This document shows, piece by piece, positions 17,386 through 26,149 of a DNA stretch of 64,000 nucleotides. The position numbers were made by a program, and so were the translations under genes. The DNA comes from G963666705 sp963666705 (GTDB lineage Bacteria; Pseudomonadota; Alphaproteobacteria; CADEGL01), in NCBI GenBank assembly GCA_963666705.2, contig CAXXKO010000011.1, forward strand, positions 83,203-147,202, read 5' to 3'. The notes beneath the pieces are model-generated. The model did no database searches. It was not told the origin of the DNA and was given only the letters and a program-made list of their open reading frames with translations. Position 1 is the stretch's first letter. Every line of letters begins with the position of its first letter.

Positions 17386-19452
17386 TCAGTCGAGCGCGAT
17401 CGAAAGGTTTCCGGCCGCGGTGCGCTCGACGCTCGCCCCCGGATCGACCACCACCGTGGTGAAGCTCGATTCGATGATGGCGGGGCCCGCGAGGCGCTCG
17501 CCGGGCACGAGCGCCTCGAGGCGCCGCACCTCGGCCTCCACCATGCCGGTCGCCGCGAAGTAGCTCGGGCGCGTCCACCGGTCGGGCCCGGCGGCGGCCG
17601 GCTCGACCACCCGGGCGGCGTCCGCGCGCGTCAGGATGCAGCGCGCCTTCGCGCGCCAGCTCACCACTTCGATGTGGGACTCGCGGTCCGCGATCGCGAA
17701 CATCTCCTCGTGCATCGCATGAAGGTCCTGAACCAGCTTCTCCAAGTCCTCCGGCCCGTCGAAGCGGCCTTTCGCCAGCGGCACCTCGATCTCCCACACC
17801 TGGTGCGGGTAACGCCCCTCGGCCGAGAACTCGATGCTCTGCTCGAGCGCCCCCGTGGCGCGGCCGCCGAGGAAGGCGCGGCACTTGTCCTCGAGGCCGG
17901 CGAGCACGGTGTTGACGGCCTCGTGGTCGAAGGCATCGCTGGTGGTGAAGCAGGTGGCGCTGAAATCGGTGCTGAGGTCCGAGGCGAGCGCGCCGGCGGC
18001 GCTCAGGGTCGCGCCCACGGCGGGAATGATGACCCCCCTGCACCCAAGGCGCCGGGCGATCCGCACCGAATTGAGCCCCGCCGCGCCGCCGCCGCCGATG
18101 AGCAATGCGGTCCTGGGGTCGATGCCCTGGTTGATGGTGATGTCCTCGATGGCGCGGACCATGTTCTCGCTGACCAGGCCGAGGATGGCGTCCGCCGCAT
18201 CCTGGGCGCCGAGCCCCAGCGGCCCGCCCACGGCCGCCTCGATGGCGCGGGCCGCGCCGTCCACGTCGAGCGGGATGGCGCCGCCGAGGAAATAATCGGG
18301 GTCGATATAGCCGAGGGCGAGCGCCGCGTCGGTGACCGTGGGCTCGGTCCCGCCCTTGCCGTAGCAGACCGGGCCGGGCTCGGCCCCGGCGCTCCCGGGC
18401 CCGACATGGAGCATGTCGCCCGCATCCACCCAGGCGATCGAGCCGCCGCCGGCGCCGACGCTGCGCACGTCGACCGAGGGGAACCCGGTCATGTGCCCGC
18501 GCAGGCGCGGGCCGAGCCAGGTCTCTCGGGTCCAGGGGATGCGCCCGCGCCGTACCAGGCTCACGTCGTAGCTGGTGCCGCCGGCGTCGGCGACGATCGC
18601 CGTCTCGCCGCTGTCCTCCTCGCGCACGAACGTCCTGCCGGCCACCGGCGCCATGGACGGGCCCGAGTTGATCGAGTGGATCGGGGCCGCGGCCAGGTCG
18701 GCGGCGTCGACCACGCTGCCCTGGGAGGTCACCATCAGCAGGCGGCCGTCGAAGCCCGCCGCGCGCAGCCTCTCCTCGAAGGTTACCAGGTAGGCGGTCA
18801 TGACCGGCTTGAGCGAGGCGTCGATACACGCGCTCGAGGCCCGCCTGTATTCGCGCATGGAGGGGTTGAGGCGGTGGGAGAGGGTCACCGGCAGCGCGGG
18901 CAGCAGCGCCGCGAACAGCGCGCCGACCCGATCCTCGTGCGCGGGATTGACGATGGACCACAGGAAGCACACGGCAGCGGCCTCCACGCCGGCTTCGCCG
19001 ACCCGCCTGATGACGTCGCGCACGGCTTCCTCGTCGAGCGGCTTGCGGATGGCGCCGTCGGCGGTGATGCGCTCCGGCACCTCGAAGGTCAGGGCGCGGG
19101 GGACGTAGGGCTCGGGGAACGGCATGGTGTTGTCGAAGGGATCGACGCGCCCGCCCTCGCGCAGCAGCAGGACATCGCGATGGCCCTCGGTCGTGAGGAA
19201 GGCGATCGGCGCCGTCCGGCCGGTCAGGATGGCGTTCGTCGCCCGCGTCGTCGCGTGCATGAGAAGCTCGCACCGCGCCAGCAGCGCCTGGAGCGAGAGG
19301 CTCGCGTCCTTGGCGGCGATGCCCAGCGCCTCGAGGGCGCCGTCCACCGGGTCATCGGGCGTGGTCGGCGCCTTGTAGACGCGCAACCGCCCCGATTCGT
19401 CCTCCAGGACGACATCGGTGAAAGTGCCTCCGACATCGATCGAAAGTCGCAT
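17386..19452 (-). CDS. hyuA: Hydantoinase A/oxoprolinase-type ATPase subunit (HyuA)
   Basis: This is the ATP-binding subunit (688 residues) of the HyuAB amidohydrolase. The N terminus RLSIDVGGTFTDVVLED is the phosphate-binding motif of the actin-like fold. A second one, IVADAGGTSYDVSLVRRG, marks the second half, and GGGGAAGLNSVRIARRLG is the adenosine-side motif. The start at 19452 puts the motif at residue 3; a much longer frame upstream is a shadow of the neighbour. It lies 101 bp behind the HpaB-type gene, in the same orientation. Confidence 0.9.
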   Translation of the reverse strand: MRLSIDVGGTFTDVVLEDESGRLRVYKAPTTPDDPVDGALEALGIAAKDASLSLQALLARCELLMHATTRATNAILTGRTAPIAFLTTEGHRDVLLLREGGRVDPFDNTMPFPEPYVPRALTFEVPERITADGAIRKPLDEEAVRDVIRRVGEAGVEAAAVCFLWSIVNPAHEDRVGALFAALLPALPVTLSHRLNPSMREYRRASSACIDASLKPVMTAYLVTFEERLRAAGFDGRLLMVTSQGSVVDAADLAAAPIHSINSGPSMAPVAGRTFVREEDSGETAIVADAGGTSYDVSLVRRGRIPWTRETWLGPRLRGHMTGFPSVDVRSVGAGGGSIAWVDAGDMLHVGPGSAGAEPGPVCYGKGGTEPTVTDAALALGYIDPDYFLGGAIPLDVDGAARAIEAAVGGPLGLGAQDAADAILGLVSENMVRAIEDITINQGIDPRTALLIGGGGAAGLNSVRIARRLGCRGVIIPAVGATLSAAGALASDLSTDFSATCFTTSDAFDHEAVNTVLAGLEDKCRAFLGGRATGALEQSIEFSAEGRYPHQVWEIEVPLAKGRFDGPEDLEKLVQDLHAMHEEMFAIADRESHIEVVSWRAKARCILTRADAARVVEPAAAGPDRWTRPSYFAATGMVEAEVRRLEALVPGERLAGPAIIESSFTTVVVDPGASVERTAAGNLSIALD

Positions 19453-19553
19453 GGCCGCTCGTTCCCCCTCTTCGCCCCCCGCGCGCCTCACGAGGGTAGT
19501 TGACATGTATTTGCCGCCGGTCAACGGCCGGCGGCGCCTCCAGACGCGACAGC

Positions 19554-21032
19554 CTATTCGGTGAGGCCCCGGTCGAGAATTGGGCCCGGGCCGTAACTGT
19601 CGAGCAATTCGTCTACATATGCCACGATTTCGTCCCATGGGCATTCGCGGTTGTTGTGGCCGCGCACCACGAAGGCCGAGCCCATGTAGAAGCGCTCGTA
19701 CTGGAGGTGACGCCCGGCGAAGTCGCTGCCCAGGATGTCCCATGCCAGCTTGTAGAGCTTGAATTTGTCGAAGGCCGACTGGTTGGTCGTCTCCCACAGG
19801 GACTCGAAAATGGCGCGCGTGTCCTGGTTCTCGAGCACCGAGACGTCCGCCGGCAACTGCAGGACGCTGCCGCCGGAGAGCTCGCGCACCTTGGCGCAGA
19901 TGAGGTCGTAGTTCTGGGTGCACCAGTAGATGGCCGCGTACATCATGTGCCGGTTGTAGTTGACGTAGCCGTTGTCGAGGGTCTCGTGGGCCTGGATCTG
20001 GCCGGCGACGAAGGCCGAGATCTGGCCATAGAGGGCCGCCAGGTGGCCGAGCTCGTCGTAGACCGCCGGGACCTTGATGATGTCGGACGATTCGGTGATG
20101 CGCCGGGCGAGGCCGATTATGAGCTTGAGCTTCGACTTGAAGCGCACGGAGGCCTGGTGGTTGGAGAGCGTGTGCGCCGGAGTCTCGAAATAGATCTGGC
20201 GCGAGAGGCCGATGTCGTCGTGGGTGAATACCCGTTCCCACGGCACTTTCACGTCCTGGCACACGACGACGCAGTCGCCCTCGTCGTAGCGGTAGGCCAG
20301 CGGGTTGTCGAGCTCGCTGACGGCATAGCGCTCGAAGGGCTTGCGCGACCACAGGCTGAGGCCTGGCGTGTTGCACGCCACGGCGCAGGTGATGGACTCC
20401 TTCTCGTGCCCCGCGGCCAATGGCAGGATGTTGCCGATCCAGACGTCGTCGCTGAAGGCGGCGCTGGTCGCCAGCATCTTCATGCCGTTGACGATGAGGC
20501 CGTCGTCGCGCTCGTCCGTGACGGCGAGGCTCGGCACGCGCCCGGCCTTGCGGCCGGCGAATTTCTCGTCACGGCTGCCCTGGGGCGGGCTCACGGCATG
20601 GGAGAGGAAGATGTCTCGGTCTTTGCAAAGCGCGTAGTAATCGAGGACGTGCCGGGAGAGCTTGTGAGCGCCCGAATCGAAGATCTCGGGCCGCATGGCC
20701 GCGCCGGTGATATAGCCGCCCACGAAATCGGGCGAGCGGCCCATCATGCCGAAAGTCATGTCGGCGATCGCCTCGCAGCACCTGGTGCGGCGCTCCAGGT
20801 CCTCCCGGCTCCGCGGGCGCAGGAAGTACATGGCATGCCGCTCGCCATCCTCCTCGTAGGTCAGGATATCGCGGAGGGCCGGGTCGAAGCGGGCCTCGAA
20901 GGTCCTGGCGTAGGACCGGGCGGCGTTGCGGAACGCGGGGTGGGTGGTCACGTCGGTGACCTTCTCGCCACCGATATAGATGGTGCGCCCGTCACGCAGG
21001 CTGTCGAGATATTCGGCTCCGTTTCGGATCAT
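19554..21032 (-). CDS. HpaB-type FADH2-dependent monooxygenase
   Basis: This is the large component of a two-component flavin monooxygenase of the 4-hydroxyphenylacetate 3-hydroxylase family (492 residues, usual length). It starts with MIRNGAEYLDSLRDGRTIYI, a family hallmark, and later has PPQGSRDEKF, DVKVPWERVF and QYERFYMGS. It would hydroxylate a (hetero)aromatic ring with reduced flavin supplied by a separate reductase. No HpaC-type reductase is in the window. Family members act on phenols but also on pyrrole-2-carboxylate and indole compounds; the adjacent HyuAB genes favour a nitrogen heterocycle here. Confidence 0.88.
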   Translation of the reverse strand: MIRNGAEYLDSLRDGRTIYIGGEKVTDVTTHPAFRNAARSYARTFEARFDPALRDILTYEEDGERHAMYFLRPRSREDLERRTRCCEAIADMTFGMMGRSPDFVGGYITGAAMRPEIFDSGAHKLSRHVLDYYALCKDRDIFLSHAVSPPQGSRDEKFAGRKAGRVPSLAVTDERDDGLIVNGMKMLATSAAFSDDVWIGNILPLAAGHEKESITCAVACNTPGLSLWSRKPFERYAVSELDNPLAYRYDEGDCVVVCQDVKVPWERVFTHDDIGLSRQIYFETPAHTLSNHQASVRFKSKLKLIIGLARRITESSDIIKVPAVYDELGHLAALYGQISAFVAGQIQAHETLDNGYVNYNRHMMYAAIYWCTQNYDLICAKVRELSGGSVLQLPADVSVLENQDTRAIFESLWETTNQSAFDKFKLYKLAWDILGSDFAGRHLQYERFYMGSAFVVRGHNNRECPWDEIVAYVDELLDSYGPGPILDRGLTE

Positions 21033-21231
21033 GACCGGCCCTGTCTGCTTGGCAATTAGAGTCCCCCTCGCCTCATCGGACGCGGGAAGCTAGCACGAGT
21101 TCATGACTGGCGGCAGTGCTAACCGTGCCTGGCGCCGAGGGTGGTATGCGCCGGCCGCCCCAGTTGCTAATCTGCGGCGCGGCGGCGCGGCGGCGGGTCG
21201 GCCGCGGGATGAGCCGGTATAGGAGACCGCG
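21033..21231. promoter_or_regulatory. Divergent promoter region between the HpaB and amidohydrolase transcripts
   Basis: These 199 bp separate two runs of genes transcribed away from each other, so both promoters should lie here. I see no clear -35/-10 pair or operator. A regulator gene for the cluster is not present in the window. Confidence 0.45.
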
Positions 21232-21942
21232 ATGGAGGCGAGCCGCTATCCGGGCGGCGTGGTCGAGCGCATCATGCTGAGGCGGGGGCGGCTCCATGCG
21301 TTCGAATGCTTGGAGCCGCGCCGCACGGCGCTCCTCGTCGTCGATATGCAGAACGCCTTCCTCGGCAAGGGCGGGGCAGGCGACATCCCGGCGGCCCACG
21401 CCATCGTTCCCACCATCAACCGCTTGGCCCGCGCGGTGCGGGAGCGGGGCGGCCACGTGGTTTGGGTGGTCTCCACCTACGGGCCCGAGGCGGCGGACTA
21501 TTGGCCGACCCTGTTCGACCATGTGCTGGGGCCGGAATACGGCCAGCGGTTCCGCGACGGCCTGACCGAGGGTGCCCAAGGGCATGCCATCTGGGAGGCG
21601 CTCGAGGTCGGCCCCGGCGAGCCGGTGGTGAGTAAGAACCGTTTCGGCGGCTTCATCGGCAGCGGCGGCCGCCTCGAGCGGACGCTCCGCGACCTCGGCG
21701 TCGATACGGTGCTCGTCACCGGGACGGTGACCAATATCTGCTGCGAATCGACGGCGCGCGAATCCGCCATGCTCGATTTCAAGACTGTCATGGTTTCCGA
21801 CGCCAACGGCGGCCGCTCCGAGGCGGAGGACATCCGCACCTACGCCACCTTCCTGACCGCCTTCGGCGACGTCATGACCGCCGACGAGGTCGTCGCCCGC
21901 TTCGGTGGCAAGGTGGAGGACCCGGCGCGGCTCCACGCATGA
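21232..21942 (+). CDS. Isochorismatase-family cysteine amidohydrolase
   Basis: This is a 236-residue cysteine hydrolase. The catalytic triad is visible: aspartate in LLVVDMQNAFLG (about residue 37), lysine in VVSKNRFGGF (about 133) and cysteine in TVTNICCESTAR (about 169, preceded by the cis-peptide VT). Relatives include N-carbamoylsarcosine amidase, maleamate amidase and ureidoacrylate amidase, so it probably releases ammonia from a linear amide or carbamoyl compound. That would be the natural next step after HyuAB opens a ring. It overlaps the next gene by 4 bp. Confidence 0.85.
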   Translation: MEASRYPGGVVERIMLRRGRLHAFECLEPRRTALLVVDMQNAFLGKGGAGDIPAAHAIVPTINRLARAVRERGGHVVWVVSTYGPEAADYWPTLFDHVLGPEYGQRFRDGLTEGAQGHAIWEALEVGPGEPVVSKNRFGGFIGSGGRLERTLRDLGVDTVLVTGTVTNICCESTARESAMLDFKTVMVSDANGGRSEAEDIRTYATFLTAFGDVMTADEVVARFGGKVEDPARLHA

Positions 21943-23549
21943 TCGCCGATCGCCCCGACGTGCTCATCGTCGGCGCCGGGCTCTCGGGCGCCGTCGCGGC
22001 GCGGCGTCTCGCCGAGGCCGGCATGTCCGTGGTCTGCCTGGAACAGGGTGGGCGCACCGATCCCGGGTCCTACCGCGGCAAGGAGCTCGACTACGAGGTC
22101 ACCGCCCTCAAGCAGTGGCACGCGAGCCCCAACATCCGCGCTCGCGCGGCCGACTACCCGATCGACGAAGCGGACTCGGACATGATGCCGCTCATGTTCA
22201 ACGGCGTGGGCGGCAGCACGATCCTTTACAGCGCCCATTGGACGCGCTTCCTTGCGTCCGATTTCCGCGTCCGGTCGCTCGACGGCGTCGGCGACGACTG
22301 GCCGCTCTCCTATGCCGATCTCGCCCCCTATTACGACCGGGTCGAGCGCGAATTCGGCGTCTCCGGCATGGCGGGCGATCCGGCCTACCCGCCCCACGCC
22401 GAATACCCCATGACGCCCCTGCCCATCGGCGCGGCCGGGGCCCGCGTGGCCCGCGCCCACAACGCGCTCGGATGGCACTGGTGGCCGGGCCCGAATGGCA
22501 TCGCCTCGCGCCCCTACGAGGGTCGCCGGCCCTGTGTCCAGCGCGGCACCTGCAGCTACGGCTGCTCGGAGGGGGCAAAGGCGTCCGTGGACGCGACCCA
22601 CTGGCCGGTGGCGGAGCGCCTGGGCGCGCGTCTCGTGACCGGCGCCCGGGTGCGCGAGATCACCCTCGATGGGCGCGGTCGTGCCACCGGCGCCGTCTAT
22701 CGCGACCGCGACGGGCGCGAGCACCACCAGGCCGCGTCCGTCACCATCCTCGCGGCCAACGGCATCGGCACGCCGCGCCTCCTCCTGCTCTCCCGCTCGG
22801 CCCGGTTCCCGGACGGGCTCGCCAACAGCTCGGGCCTGGTCGGCAGGCGACTCATGGTGCATCCCTTCACCCACGTCGTCGGCATCTTCGACGACGATCT
22901 CATGAGCTGGCAGGGCCACTGGGGTCAGAGCATCATTTCCATGGAGTTCGCCGAGACGACGGCCGATCGCGGCTTCGTGCGCGGCGCCAAGTGGAGCCTG
23001 ATACCGACGGGGGGGCCGCTCGGCGCCGCCCTGTTCCCGTGGCCGGGCGAGCCCCTTTGGGGCGAGGCCATGCACCGGCACGTGGCGAAGTGGCTCGGGC
23101 GCTCGTCGATCTGGGGTATCGGGGCCGAGGACCTGCCCGACGCGGCGAACGCGGTGACGCTTCACCCCCGTCTCGAGGACGGCGACGGCCTGCCGGCCCC
23201 AAAGCTCGCCTACAAGGTGTCGGAGAACGCCAAGGCGATCCTCGCCTTCAACGTCGAACGGGCTAACGAATCCTTCGCCGCCGCGGGCGCCTACGAGACC
23301 GTCTCGCGGCCCCCCACGCGGGAGTTCGGCTGGCACCTCCTCGGCACCTGCCGCATGGGGGGCGACCCCGCCAGCTCCGTCGTCGATCCCTGGGGCCGGG
23401 CCCACGACGTGCCCAACCTCCTCATCGTCGATGCCAGCACCTTCGTCACGGGCTCCTGCGTCAATCCCTCGGCCACGACCGCGGCCCTGGCGCTGCGGGC
23501 GGTCGAGCATTTGATCGCGGGCCGCCGGAACGTCGCGAGTGCCGCGTGA
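21939..23549 (+). CDS. GMC-family FAD-dependent oxidoreductase
   Basis: This 536-residue flavoprotein belongs to the GMC family (choline, gluconate, alcohol dehydrogenases). The FAD-binding start is DVLIVGAGLSGAVAARRLAE. Further motifs are GVGGSTILYSAHWTRF and RGTCSYGCSEGAK in the middle, and HLLGTCRMGGDP and CVNPSATTAALALR at the C terminus. The subunit-3-like protein encoded next, with a 4-bp overlap, suggests a gluconate 2-dehydrogenase-type complex that passes electrons to the respiratory chain. No cytochrome c subunit is adjacent. Substrate unknown. Confidence 0.88.
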   Translation: MIADRPDVLIVGAGLSGAVAARRLAEAGMSVVCLEQGGRTDPGSYRGKELDYEVTALKQWHASPNIRARAADYPIDEADSDMMPLMFNGVGGSTILYSAHWTRFLASDFRVRSLDGVGDDWPLSYADLAPYYDRVEREFGVSGMAGDPAYPPHAEYPMTPLPIGAAGARVARAHNALGWHWWPGPNGIASRPYEGRRPCVQRGTCSYGCSEGAKASVDATHWPVAERLGARLVTGARVREITLDGRGRATGAVYRDRDGREHHQAASVTILAANGIGTPRLLLLSRSARFPDGLANSSGLVGRRLMVHPFTHVVGIFDDDLMSWQGHWGQSIISMEFAETTADRGFVRGAKWSLIPTGGPLGAALFPWPGEPLWGEAMHRHVAKWLGRSSIWGIGAEDLPDAANAVTLHPRLEDGDGLPAPKLAYKVSENAKAILAFNVERANESFAAAGAYETVSRPPTREFGWHLLGTCRMGGDPASSVVDPWGRAHDVPNLLIVDASTFVTGSCVNPSATTAALALRAVEHLIAGRRNVASAA

Positions 23550-23983
23550 GAGAGCCGATGGACAGCCAAGCCGCCTGGACGCCCGAGCGCCGGGAGACGT
23601 TCGGCGCGCTCGCCGACATACTGATCCCCCGGTCGGGGGACATGCCTTCGGCGCGCGAGGCCGGCTTGGCCGGCCCCCTCCTCGATCGCTTGTCGCGGTC
23701 CCGCCCCGACCTCGCCGCCGCGCTGGCCCCCCTGCTCGACGAGCTCGCTCGGGTGGATCCAGCGGCGGCGGTGGCCCGGCTCGAGCGCGAGCGGCCGGAT
23801 GCGCTCCTGCGTCTCCTGGAGGCGGCCGCGGGCGGCTACTACATGAGCGCGGAGGTGCGCCGCCTGATCGGCTACCCGGGCCAGGAGGCGCTCACCCTCT
23901 CTCGTGGCGGCTTCGGCGGCGAGGACCTGGTCGAGGCGGTCATGGCGCGCAGGCCGATCCACCGGGTGCCCGAGCGCGATTGA
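23546..23983 (+). CDS. Gluconate 2-dehydrogenase subunit 3-like small subunit
   Basis: This is a small partner of the GMC flavoprotein, 145 residues from a GTG start that overlaps the upstream stop by 4 bp; an ATG at 23558 is also possible. The segment WTPERRETFGALADILIPRSG is typical of the family. Subunit 3 proteins often carry a Tat signal; none is visible here, so this one may be cytoplasmic or use another route. The last codons and stop (gcgattga) recur just upstream of acoA at 26087, where the DNA is duplicated. Confidence 0.75.
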   Translation: MREPMDSQAAWTPERRETFGALADILIPRSGDMPSAREAGLAGPLLDRLSRSRPDLAAALAPLLDELARVDPAAAVARLERERPDALLRLLEAAAGGYYMSAEVRRLIGYPGQEALTLSRGGFGGEDLVEAVMARRPIHRVPERD

Positions 23984-24177
23984 TTTCCGGCCTTCGATCC
24001 GCACACGCTCGGTCCACCTCTATGAGGGCGAGGAGGCCTCGGCCGTCGGCATCTGCATGCATTTGCACGCACCGACCGCATCGCCTCGACCCACCGGGGC
24101 CACGGCCATTGCATCGCCGAGGGCTGCGAGGTGGCGGCATGATGGCCGAGCTCTTTGGGCGCGCGACCGCTCGATCC
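23984..24177 (+). pseudogene. Partial, decayed duplicate of the acoA 5' region
   Basis: This stretch repeats the acoA region at 26087-26410. The intergenic part (gattgattt/cccgg...cgctcgg) is followed directly by the coding part for HLYxGEEASAVGICMH, ASTHRGHGHCIA and MMAELFGRAT. About 140 bp that contain the acoA start are deleted, and at least two small frameshifts are present, so it cannot be translated as a unit. It marks the left edge of the lower-GC insert with the cyclase gene. Confidence 0.85.
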
Positions 24178-24553
24178 CTGAAAGCCGACTTTCGCGCGGC
24201 AACGGCCGATTTTTATGTGGAGGTCCGCTCTACCTCGGCCAGCCGACGCCCCTGGGCGAGGCCTGCCAGGACCGGTTTTTACCACAAGTGGACTTGGGTG
24301 GTACTCAGTTTCCTCGGGTATTCGACAACCACTTTTTCCCGGCCCAGTACTGTTAGACGGGGCTGTTCACCAAATTACGCAAAAATAAGTCAGGCAATAA
24401 TACCAGCGGCCGATGAGCTTGACTCATCGACCGCTGGCAAGCGCGACCGCGCGCCCGAGCTTATGCGAGGTAAGCCAAGGGCGCGGATGCGCCCGCCCGG
24501 CGCTTGAGGGAACATACAACGGGTCATTCTTATGGGCCGTTGGTATAAGCCGG
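24178..24553. other. Non-coding remainder at the left of the lower-GC insert
   Basis: I recognise no gene in these 376 bp. GC content falls steadily from left to right. A strong hairpin lies at 24403-24437: 15-bp arms ccagcggccgatgag and its near-complement around a 5-base loop, without a following T run. It is placed to end transcripts of the cyclase gene, which reads towards it. Confidence 0.45.
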
Positions 24554-25831
24554 CTAATTGTCGTCAAACTCCTTTTCGAAATCCTCTTGGATTCGGCGGA
24601 GCTCCTCGATCGCTGCACGAATGTCCGAACTGTCAATGACGTTAACCTCGACAAGTTCGCCAACCCGCGAGAGTCGTCGGCGGCGTCCGCGGTGTTGCTC
24701 GGAATAGAAGTCACCCACCCGATAAACCTGTACGGGACGCACGTATCCCTTGGGCGTGATTTGATCGAGAGGCTCGCAACTTACGTGATCCTCAACTAGG
24801 CTATGTGTATTCTCGTCTATGAGAATGGCATTCGGTTCAGCGATACCCTCCAGCCGTGCCGCAAGGTTTACCGGTCTACCAAGAACCGTGTAATCGAGCC
24901 GTTGCTCCGAGCCAAAGTTACCAACGGTGCAAAAACCCGTGGCAATGCCCATGCGCACATGCAACCCCCGGGAGACGCCGTGCTTCTGCCAGTATTTCTG
25001 CAGTTCGGCAACGCGGGCATGCATGCGAAGAGCCATCTCCACGCATTTCAGTGCATCTTCAGTCTCTCCCTCACTTTCCGGATCTCCGAAGAAGACCAGA
25101 ACCGAATCTCCGATGAACTTGTCGATTGTGCCACCGCAGTCGAGAGCGATTGAGGTCATCTCTGATAGGTAAGAATTTATAACGGTGGCCAGACGTTCGG
25201 GCTCCAGAGTGTCGCTAAGATCTGTGAACTGAACGATATCGGACAGGAAAATCGTCAAATTCTTGCGGACATGTGCACTGAGTTGGTCCCTGGTGTCTGA
25301 GAATATGCTCTGGTAGACTTGCGGGGAAAGGTATTTCGCCAATCTGGTTGCTAGGTTTTCGAGCCGTCGGCTCTTTTCCTCGATGACTTCGCGGTCGCGA
25401 ATTTTTTGTTCCAAAAGCTCTTCCCGTTCCTTTCTCAGGTGCCACTCGGCTGTTCGATCAACGAACTGGCCTTGTACGCCATTAAGATAGGAAAATGCGT
25501 CGTCATGAGTGCGCGCCGATAACAAGGAGTAGACATGGTCCGTGCCATCAATGCGGATATGAATCTCGGGAATCTGAACGGACCCCTTGCCGTTAATGTC
25601 CGAGACAAAATTCTCGATCTGCGCGCCCGGAACGCCAAGTTGCTCCAGCACGTCGGGGAAGTATGCGTTTGTAACGTTGCCAAGGACTGGGAAAAAGCTC
25701 CGGAAGTTCTCGTTGACCTGTAAAATTTCCAGATCCTTATTGGCGAAATATGCGGCTGTAATAGCATTGCGAAAATTGAAAAAACTAAGACCTATGACAT
25801 TGTGCTGATTTAAGAAGTCCTCCAAATTCAT
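24554..25831 (-). CDS. Class III adenylate cyclase with an N-terminal PAS-like domain
   Basis: This protein of about 425 residues probably makes cyclic AMP. Residues 1-130 look like a PAS-type sensor (AAYFANKDLEILQVNENF). A charged helical linker follows (about 130-185, REEREELLEQ-type repeats), then the catalytic domain. The metal aspartates are in FLSDIVQFTDLSD and IGDSVLVFFGD. The ATP-selecting residues are the lysine in IDKFIGD and the threonine in DYTVLGRPVNLAARLEG, which also holds the catalytic Asn and Arg. I start at 25831 (MNLEDFLNQHN); the frame continues 72 codons upstream, but that part looks non-coding. Codon use is much less GC-rich than all neighbours, which suggests transfer. 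Confidence 0.85.
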   Translation of the reverse strand: MNLEDFLNQHNVIGLSFFNFRNAITAAYFANKDLEILQVNENFRSFFPVLGNVTNAYFPDVLEQLGVPGAQIENFVSDINGKGSVQIPEIHIRIDGTDHVYSLLSARTHDDAFSYLNGVQGQFVDRTAEWHLRKEREELLEQKIRDREVIEEKSRRLENLATRLAKYLSPQVYQSIFSDTRDQLSAHVRKNLTIFLSDIVQFTDLSDTLEPERLATVINSYLSEMTSIALDCGGTIDKFIGDSVLVFFGDPESEGETEDALKCVEMALRMHARVAELQKYWQKHGVSRGLHVRMGIATGFCTVGNFGSEQRLDYTVLGRPVNLAARLEGIAEPNAILIDENTHSLVEDHVSCEPLDQITPKGYVRPVQVYRVGDFYSEQHRGRRRRLSRVGELVEVNVIDSSDIRAAIEELRRIQEDFEKEFDDN

Positions 25832-26149
25832 CGCTCTTCTCCCCGTTAGGCCGAGCCGCGAAAACGCTCCGGCGCCGATCTTGACCAGCTTCTCCCGTAG
25901 AGTCGTCAACCAACAGTGCTCCGCCTCTGTCGGCAACGTCAATGTCGGCTGTTTGCTAAACCCGGCTGTTCCGTCATGGCACTTGGAGCGGCCGCTTTCG
26001 TCCGCCGAGCGGACATACGGAACCACCTTGCGCGTACGGCACGTCAAAACTCATTTCAAATCGAGGCGCTACTCATTCCGGGCAGCGATTGATTCCCGGC
26101 GGCCAAACCGCTTACGCTCGGGTCCCGCCCATCGCCAACGGAGCGTGCC
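25832..26149. other. Upstream region of the cyclase and of acoA
   Basis: The left two thirds belong to the lower-GC insert and should hold the cyclase promoter. The reading frame through it (VPYVRSADESGRSKCHD on the minus strand) resembles a kind of dispersed intergenic sequence often mis-annotated as protein; I am not certain of this. From about 26087 the sequence matches the 23980 region, so this is the right edge of the insert. The acoA ribosome site acggagcg is at about 26138. Confidence 0.45.

Noticed and set aside
15613..19503. Open frame of about 1300 codons on the plus strand over hyuB and hyuA
   Set aside because: It lies antisense to two clear family genes. Its protein is rich in Arg, Gly, Ala, Asp and His in a pattern typical of shadows in GC-rich DNA, with no domain.
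20377..20700. HyuA extended to a protein of about 1000 residues in the same frame
   Set aside because: The added part lies antisense-free but inside the HpaB-type gene in another frame; the actin-like motif at residue 3 fixes the start at 19452.
24803..25153. Plus-strand frames opposite the adenylate cyclase gene
   Set aside because: The minus strand carries the complete catalytic domain; the plus frames have no homology that I recognise.
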